Assembly: GCA_040758255.1 (NCBI GenBank)
Contig: JBFLVX010000028.1
Coordinates: 1 to 19,605, forward strand
Direction of reading: 5' to 3'
From: JACRPZ01 sp040758255
Lineage (GTDB): Bacteria; Nitrospirota; Thermodesulfovibrionia; UBA6902
Length of the DNA stretch: 19,605 nucleotides
Each line of letters starts with the position of its first letter. Position 1 is the first letter of the stretch. The notes under the pieces are model-generated. The model saw only the letters and a list, made by a program, of their open reading frames with translations, made no database searches and was not told where the DNA came from. Both the position numbers and the translations under genes were made by a program. Positions 15,415-19,605 of this stretch are shown in pieces.

Positions 15415-16326
15415 TCATTTGTTCAGATAATCGTAATTAAGAATGTCAATCCCCGCCTCTTCAGCTATCTTTAAAACACTCTCATAGTCATCTGTCGTTG
15501 TAGGTATAAATTTTTTTGATCCGAAAATCTCAAGGATCTTATGCCCCTCAGGGTCTTTGTCCATATCGAGCAGCGTTTTTTTGAGCTTTGTCTTAATGGA
15601 AGCATCAATCGTGCATCTTACGCCCAGCCCGTTTGAAGGCACATCAGGCGATACGGCAATTATAATTAATTCGTTCTTTACCCGTGGATCTTCTTTTGCC
15701 ATTTTTTCAAATACCGTATTTTTTGCGCATCCAATATCAGCCTGTTCTTCCAGCACTGCTTTTATCGCTGCGTCATGACTTCCAGTAAAATATTGCTCCC
15801 TGAAATAACTCTCCGGACTCTTTACGCCATTTTTCCTGAAGTATGCCAGAGGAAAGACATAGCCTGCGGTTGTCGCCTTATCTACAAAGGCGATAGTCTT
15901 TCCCTTCATGTCAGCCGCGTTCTTAATTCCGCTGTCTTTCCTGACTAACAGGTAGCCTTTGTAACTTGACGTTCCGTCGGGGTTTACCGGACGGGCAATA
16001 AATTCAACATTCAACTTCCTGACCGCCAATGCCCCGGTAAAACTCCCCCAGAAAGCAGCATCCATCTTATTGTTTTCAAAGGATTCTATAATGTTGCCGT
16101 ATCTTGAGAGCATTGTAAATTTAATCCCGATTCCTGTCTTCTTCTCTATGTACTCACCGAGAGGTTTATATCTTTCTAACTGCTTGAAGACATTCTGTTC
16201 AGGGATAAGGCCTATGACTAACTCTGTTGAGTATGCAATCCCTGAAAATAAGAAAAAAATAAGCGAAGAGAAAAAAAGACAACGCACATAACCTGTCTTG
16301 CGGGCATTTCTCTTTCTTCTTCTCAT
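15415..16326 (-). CDS. PhnD-family periplasmic substrate-binding protein, likely sensor partner
   Basis: 303 residues, phosphate/phosphite/phosphonate-type binding protein. Signal peptide: very basic start (MRRRKRNARK), hydrophobic 18-30, cleavage after about 33. Mature fold signatures: LVIGLIPEQNVFKQLERYKP, MDAAFWGSFTGALA, GKTIAFVDKATTAGYVFPLA (ligand-loop type of PhnD), YFTGSHDAAIKAVLEEQADIG, and SNGLGVR. No permease or ATPase gene is adjacent. Its only partner is the GGDEF-EAL gene 14 nt downstream, so a sensory role is more likely than transport (inference, by analogy with NspS-MbaA and with the PhnD-like arsenite sensor AioX). Start: ATG at 16324-16326 with GAGG 8 nt upstream (16335-16338). 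An in-frame TTG ten codons further up is nearly on the promoter start point and is rejected. The ligand cannot be told from sequence. Confidence 0.88.
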   Translation of the reverse strand: MRRRKRNARKTGYVRCLFFSSLIFFLFSGIAYSTELVIGLIPEQNVFKQLERYKPLGEYIEKKTGIGIKFTMLSRYGNIIESFENNKMDAAFWGSFTGALAVRKLNVEFIARPVNPDGTSSYKGYLLVRKDSGIKNAADMKGKTIAFVDKATTAGYVFPLAYFRKNGVKSPESYFREQYFTGSHDAAIKAVLEEQADIGCAKNTVFEKMAKEDPRVKNELIIIAVSPDVPSNGLGVRCTIDASIKTKLKKTLLDMDKDPEGHKILEIFGSKKFIPTTTDDYESVLKIAEEAGIDILNYDYLNK

Positions 16327-16334
16327 AATGTATG

Positions 16335-16338
16335 CCTC
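16335..16338 (-). promoter_or_regulatory. Ribosome binding site deciding the PhnD-like start
   Basis: GAGG on the minus strand, 8 nt from the ATG at 16324-16326. It supports this start over the in-frame TTG at 16354-16356. Confidence 0.6.
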
Positions 16339-16367
16339 AAATCTATTGTTCCCCAATTAAGTTCTCT

Positions 16368-16396
16368 CTATAATTTAATTGCATATTTTGTACCAA
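16368..16396 (-). promoter_or_regulatory. Candidate promoter of the phnD-like/GGDEF-EAL operon
   Basis: On the minus strand TTGGTA (16391-16396), a 17-nt spacer, and TTATAG (16368-16373). Transcription would start near 16361, about 35 nt before the ATG. Just upstream of the -35 lie two TTCAATGA direct repeats (16404-16411 and 16413-16420, 9-nt period, plus-strand reading), a possible activator site. Confidence 0.4.
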
Positions 16397-16715
16397 TCCA
16401 GATTTCAATGAATTCAATGAGTTGCAAGTCCCGAATAATAAGATACCGGTATAACTGTGTTATTTTACGCAGTATTTTGGAAATCATAACAACTATCTTC
16501 GCCTTTTGTAAACAGACTATAATTATAAAAACACAAAGAGACCGCATTTAATGAAAAAGCCATGCGAATTTTCTAATTAATATTGTTTATAATCTTCTAA
16601 AAATTATTGTCTTTGATTTTACCTCTTTAATTTTGTAAAATATTTTCCTGCTTTATACTTGAAATTTCTTTATTAAATAATAAAAATCATAAATTTTAAT
16701 TTTTGGAGGAGCAAG
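16397..16715. other. AT-rich divergent intergenic region
   Basis: About 320 nt between the two divergent operons, strongly AT-rich, with no open frame worth calling. It contains TTCAATGA direct repeats (16404-16420), a 10-bp palindrome ATACCGGTAT (16443-16452), isolated TATAAT boxes (16518-16523, 16588-16593) without good -35 partners, and the GGAGGAG ribosome binding site of ppdK (about 16704-16711). No structured RNA is evident. Confidence 0.5.
16633..16659 (+). promoter_or_regulatory. Possible ppdK promoter
   Basis: TTGTAA (16633-16638) and TATACT (16654-16659), separated by 15 nt, shorter than ideal. Transcription would start near 16666, about 50 nt before ppdK. Other -10-like boxes upstream compete, so this is tentative. 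Confidence 0.35.
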
Positions 16716-19442
16716 ATGGCTAAGAAATATGTCTACTTTTTCGGCGCCGGCAAGGCTGACGGCAGCGCCGGGATGAAGGACCTTCTCGGCGGCAAGGGCG
16801 CAAACCTCGCGGAGATGGCAGGGCATCCAAAATTAAAACTGCCCGTGCCTCCCGGATTCACGATCACCACAGAGGTTTGCACCGAGTACTACGATAATAA
16901 CCGCAAATACCCGAAGGAGTTAAAAGGGCAGGTTGACGCGGCTATGAAAAAGGTCGAGCAGATAATGAAGAAGAAGTTCGGCGACCCTACAGATCCTCTT
17001 CTCATGTCTGTACGTTCCGGCGCAAGGGCCTCAATGCCCGGCATGATGGAGACGGTCCTCAATGTAGGGCTCACGACAAAAACGATACCCGGCCTTATCA
17101 AAAAGACGAATAATCCACGCTTTGTTTATGACGCATATAGAAGATTGATGATGATGTACTCTGATGTTGTGATGGAGAAGGCCGCCGGCATTGAGACTGA
17201 AGACGGACACGGCATACGCCACAAACTTGAGACAGCGCTTGAAAATGTAAAGAAGAAGAACGGATATAAGAACGACACAGACCTCTCAGTCACTGACCTC
17301 ATGAAGCTCTGCGATGAATTCAAGAAGATAATAAAGAACACTCTCAAGAAGGATTTCCCCGATGACCCACAGAAGCAGTTATGGGGCGGGATAGGCGCGG
17401 TATTCTCATCATGGATGGGCAAGCGCGCTGTCTCATACAGAAAGATAGAGGGCCTGCCGGACTGGTGGGGCACAGCGGTAAACGTGCAGAGCATGGTCTT
17501 CGGGAACACCGGCGACAGTTCCGCAACAGGAGTCGCGTTCACACGCAACCCGGCAACGGGCGAGAACATGTTCTTTGGCGAGTGGCTCCCAAATGCGCAG
17601 GGAGAGGATGTTGTGGCAGGTTTGAGGACGCCTAACCCTGTGAACAAGGCAGGCAAGACTGCTGACACGAGACATCTTCATTCACTTGAAGAGCAGATGC
17701 CGAAGCTATACAAAGAACTCTACAGCTATCAGAAGAGGCTTGAGAATCATTACACAGATATGCAGGATATTGAGTTCACGATCGAGGATGGAAGGCTTTG
17801 GATGCTTCAGACAAGGGTCGGCAAGCGTAACGGGCAGTCTGCAATACGTATGGCTGTTGAGATGGCAAAACAGGGGCTCATCACAAAAGAGACAGCAATC
17901 ATGCGCGTGAGGCCCGACCAGATAGATGAACTTCTCCATCCGAGCGTTGACCCGGCGGCTGAGAAGAAGGCGATAGGGCTTGCAAAGGGACTTCCTGCGG
18001 GGCCGGGCGGGGCAAGAGGGAAGGTGGTCTTTACTGCCGACGATGCTGAGGCATGGGCAAAAAAGGGCGAACAGGTGATACTCGTAAGAAACGAGACATC
18101 GCCTGAGGATGTTCACGGGATGCATGCGGCTGAAGCGATACTTACAGCAAAGGGCGGGATGACAAGCCATGCGGCGCTTGTTGCTCGCGGATGGGGCAAG
18201 TGCTGTATCGTAGGTTGTTCCGAGCTTGATATAGACGTTAAGGCCAGGAAGATAAATGTAAATGGAAGGGTCATCAAGGAAGGTGAATGGATAACACTGA
18301 ACGGCTCAAAGGGAAGGGTGTATGAGGGGAGCCTAAAGCTGATACCTGCAGACCCGGAGCATAACAAGTGGTATAAAGAGCTCATGACATGGGCTGATAA
18401 GATAAGGTTCATCAAGGTGAGGACAAATGCTGACTCGCCGGAAGACGCAAAGGCGGCTATAAAATTCGGCGCAGAGGGCATAGGACTCTGCAGGACAGAG
18501 CATATGTTCTTCGGGCCTGACAGGATAAAGGCTGTACGCGAGATGATACTCTCTGAGACTCTTGAGGGAAGGGAGAAGGCTCTTGCCAAGCTTCTGCCGT
18601 TTCAGAAGAAGGACTTCCTCGGAATATTCACCGCCATGAAGGGGCTGCCTGTTACCGTTAGGCTTCTCGATCCGCCGCTTCATGAGTTCCTTCCTCATAC
18701 CGACAAGGACCTTCAGGACCTCGCAATAAGCATGAAGGTCGATCTTAAACAGCTTAAGGCGAAGAATGAATCCCTGCACGAATTCAATCCGATGCTTGGT
18801 CACAGGGGATGCAGGCTTGGCATCACTTATCCGGAGATATATGCCATGCAGGCGAGGGCGATAATGGAAGCCGCATGTCAGCTCGCGAAGAGGAAGGTGA
18901 AGGTCATCCCTGAGATAATGATCCCGCTTGTCGGGCATGTTAAAGAGCTTGAGGCAATGAAGAAGGTTGTAATTGCTGCTGCTGAAGAGGCGCAGAAGAA
19001 GACAAAGGTAAAAGTCGCGTATTCTGTCGGCACGATGATAGAGCTTCCGCGCGCATGTGTAACATCCGATGAGATAGCGAAGGTAGCTGACTTCTACTCA
19101 TTCGGCACTAATGACCTCACGCAGACGGTATACGGCCTATCACGCGATGACGCGGGCAGGTTCCTGCCGTTCTATGTTGAAAACAAGATACTTGAAGATG
19201 ACCCGTTTGTGACCATTGACACAGTCGGAGTCGGCTCCTTCATGAAAATAGCGGTTGAGAAGGGCAGGGCGGTCAAGAAAGACCTGAAGTTAGGCATCTG
19301 CGGGGAGCACGGCGGCGAGCCGAAGTCTGTTGAGTTCTGCCACAATATCGGGCTTGATTATGTGAGCTGTTCGCCATTCCGTGTTCCTATTGCGAGGTTT
19401 GCGGCGGCAAAGGCGCAGTTGAAGAATAAGAGAAAGAAGTAA
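16716..19442 (+). CDS. ppdK: Pyruvate, phosphate dikinase
   Basis: Catalyses the reversible conversion of pyruvate, ATP and phosphate to phosphoenolpyruvate, AMP and pyrophosphate. In anaerobes it serves gluconeogenesis or PPi-linked glycolysis in the cytosol. 908 residues, within the usual 870-910. N-terminal ATP-grasp region (about 1-370) opens with YVYFFGAGKADG and GGKGANLAEMA and contains SVRSGARASMPGMM. The swivelling phosphohistidine domain has GGMTSHAALVARGWG with the catalytic His485. The C-terminal PEP/pyruvate barrel has GLCRTEHMFF, PMLGHRGCRLGITYPEIY, and GICGEHGGEP with the acid/base Cys862. All key residues are present. ATG at 16716 with GGAGGAG about 5 nt upstream. It is transcribed alone: divergent from the signalling operon and followed by its own terminator. 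Its coding bias (G/C-richer third positions) contrasts with the giant gene. Confidence 0.98.
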   Translation: MAKKYVYFFGAGKADGSAGMKDLLGGKGANLAEMAGHPKLKLPVPPGFTITTEVCTEYYDNNRKYPKELKGQVDAAMKKVEQIMKKKFGDPTDPLLMSVRSGARASMPGMMETVLNVGLTTKTIPGLIKKTNNPRFVYDAYRRLMMMYSDVVMEKAAGIETEDGHGIRHKLETALENVKKKNGYKNDTDLSVTDLMKLCDEFKKIIKNTLKKDFPDDPQKQLWGGIGAVFSSWMGKRAVSYRKIEGLPDWWGTAVNVQSMVFGNTGDSSATGVAFTRNPATGENMFFGEWLPNAQGEDVVAGLRTPNPVNKAGKTADTRHLHSLEEQMPKLYKELYSYQKRLENHYTDMQDIEFTIEDGRLWMLQTRVGKRNGQSAIRMAVEMAKQGLITKETAIMRVRPDQIDELLHPSVDPAAEKKAIGLAKGLPAGPGGARGKVVFTADDAEAWAKKGEQVILVRNETSPEDVHGMHAAEAILTAKGGMTSHAALVARGWGKCCIVGCSELDIDVKARKINVNGRVIKEGEWITLNGSKGRVYEGSLKLIPADPEHNKWYKELMTWADKIRFIKVRTNADSPEDAKAAIKFGAEGIGLCRTEHMFFGPDRIKAVREMILSETLEGREKALAKLLPFQKKDFLGIFTAMKGLPVTVRLLDPPLHEFLPHTDKDLQDLAISMKVDLKQLKAKNESLHEFNPMLGHRGCRLGITYPEIYAMQARAIMEAACQLAKRKVKVIPEIMIPLVGHVKELEAMKKVVIAAAEEAQKKTKVKVAYSVGTMIELPRACVTSDEIAKVADFYSFGTNDLTQTVYGLSRDDAGRFLPFYVENKILEDDPFVTIDTVGVGSFMKIAVEKGRAVKKDLKLGICGEHGGEPKSVEFCHNIGLDYVSCSPFRVPIARFAAAKAQLKNKRKK

Positions 19443-19450
19443 GTATCTGG

Positions 19451-19490
19451 TCATTCCTCCTCGCTTGTCGAGGATCTGTCCGGAATCTAT
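19451..19490. repeat. Degenerate palindromic intergenic repeat (REP-like)
   Basis: GTCATTCC-like start, a small hairpin CCTCG-CTTGT-CGAGG (19459-19473) and a GGAATC end. A second fragment starting GTCATTCCCGC lies at about 7184-7213 before the giant gene. Such GTCATTCC...GGAATC palindromes are common dispersed intergenic repeats in related genomes; both copies here are decayed. Confidence 0.4.
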
Positions 19491-19521
19491 CTTTGTTTGA
19501 TTGTTAGATATATATAAACCT

Positions 19522-19554
19522 AAAGGCGGTTCTTTTAAAGAACCGCCTTTTTTT
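19522..19554 (+). terminator. Rho-independent terminator of ppdK
   Basis: AAAGGCGGTTC (19522-19532) pairs perfectly with GAACCGCCTTT (19540-19550) over a TTTTAAA loop, followed by T's to 19554. It lies 80 nt after the ppdK stop. The A-rich left flank could make it work for a gene arriving from the right as well. Confidence 0.93.
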
Positions 19555-19605
19555 ATGCCTGCTACAGTCTTTTTAAGGTCAAAAAGCTTGCTTGCTTCCT
19601 GAAAC

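Noticed and set aside
16326..16356. TTG start at 16354-16356 for the PhnD-like protein
   Set aside because: It would add ten residues before an already complete signal peptide, has no good ribosome binding site, and almost coincides with the predicted transcription start.

Overview
The window looks like a chromosomal segment of a Gram-negative, environmental, probably anaerobic or microaerophilic bacterium. A Nitrospirota- or Desulfobacterota-type lineage is the best guess, and I hold it with low confidence. The pointers are a two-subunit glycyl-tRNA synthetase, a 908-residue pyruvate phosphate dikinase, a periplasmic amidase with an AMIN domain, a CxxC 'hybrid-cluster-associated' mini-protein beside Nfu and a haem-copper-oxidase-like fragment, a c-type haem sensor, and a MopE/delta-60-repeat secreted giant. 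No rRNA, tRNA, CRISPR array, insertion sequence or integrase was seen.

Layout. Positions 1-2671 (minus strand) hold a likely three-gene operon, read right to left: an exported FecR-like protein with a Cys-rich tail, an N-acetylmuramoyl-L-alanine amidase, and an N-acyl-D-amino-acid deacylase cut by the window edge. This suggests an envelope or peptidoglycan theme. Positions 2879-3785 (minus strand) hold a compact redox operon: Nfu-type Fe-S carrier, a four-helix membrane protein resembling a piece of haem-copper oxidase subunit I, and a 69-residue CxxC protein. The divergent region 3786-4009 has a cluster of TATGATA-like half-sites and a clear sigma70-type promoter for glyQ-glyS (4010-6939, plus strand).

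Positions 6940-7263 contain no protein gene but do contain a near-consensus promoter, a foldable RNA and an intrinsic terminator, so this is a candidate small RNA or leader RNA of unknown family. It is followed by a 1847-residue secreted mosaic protein (7264-12807): DUF2341, LamG-like domain, MopE Ca-binding block, Asp-box propeller, second MopE block and six delta-60 repeats. A perfect hairpin terminates it and the convergent operon beyond.

Positions 12914-16326 (minus strand) hold a two-gene signalling unit. A PhnD-family periplasmic binding protein lies 14 nt upstream of a membrane GGDEF-EAL protein whose periplasmic domain carries a CxxCH c-type haem motif. This arrangement recalls the Vibrio NspS-MbaA pair (binding protein plus c-di-GMP enzyme), here with haem added, and it is the most interesting part of the window. 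After an AT-rich divergent gap, ppdK (16716-19442) closes the window, with a strong intrinsic terminator.

Everything here was read by eye. Family names come from recognisable motifs, not from searches.
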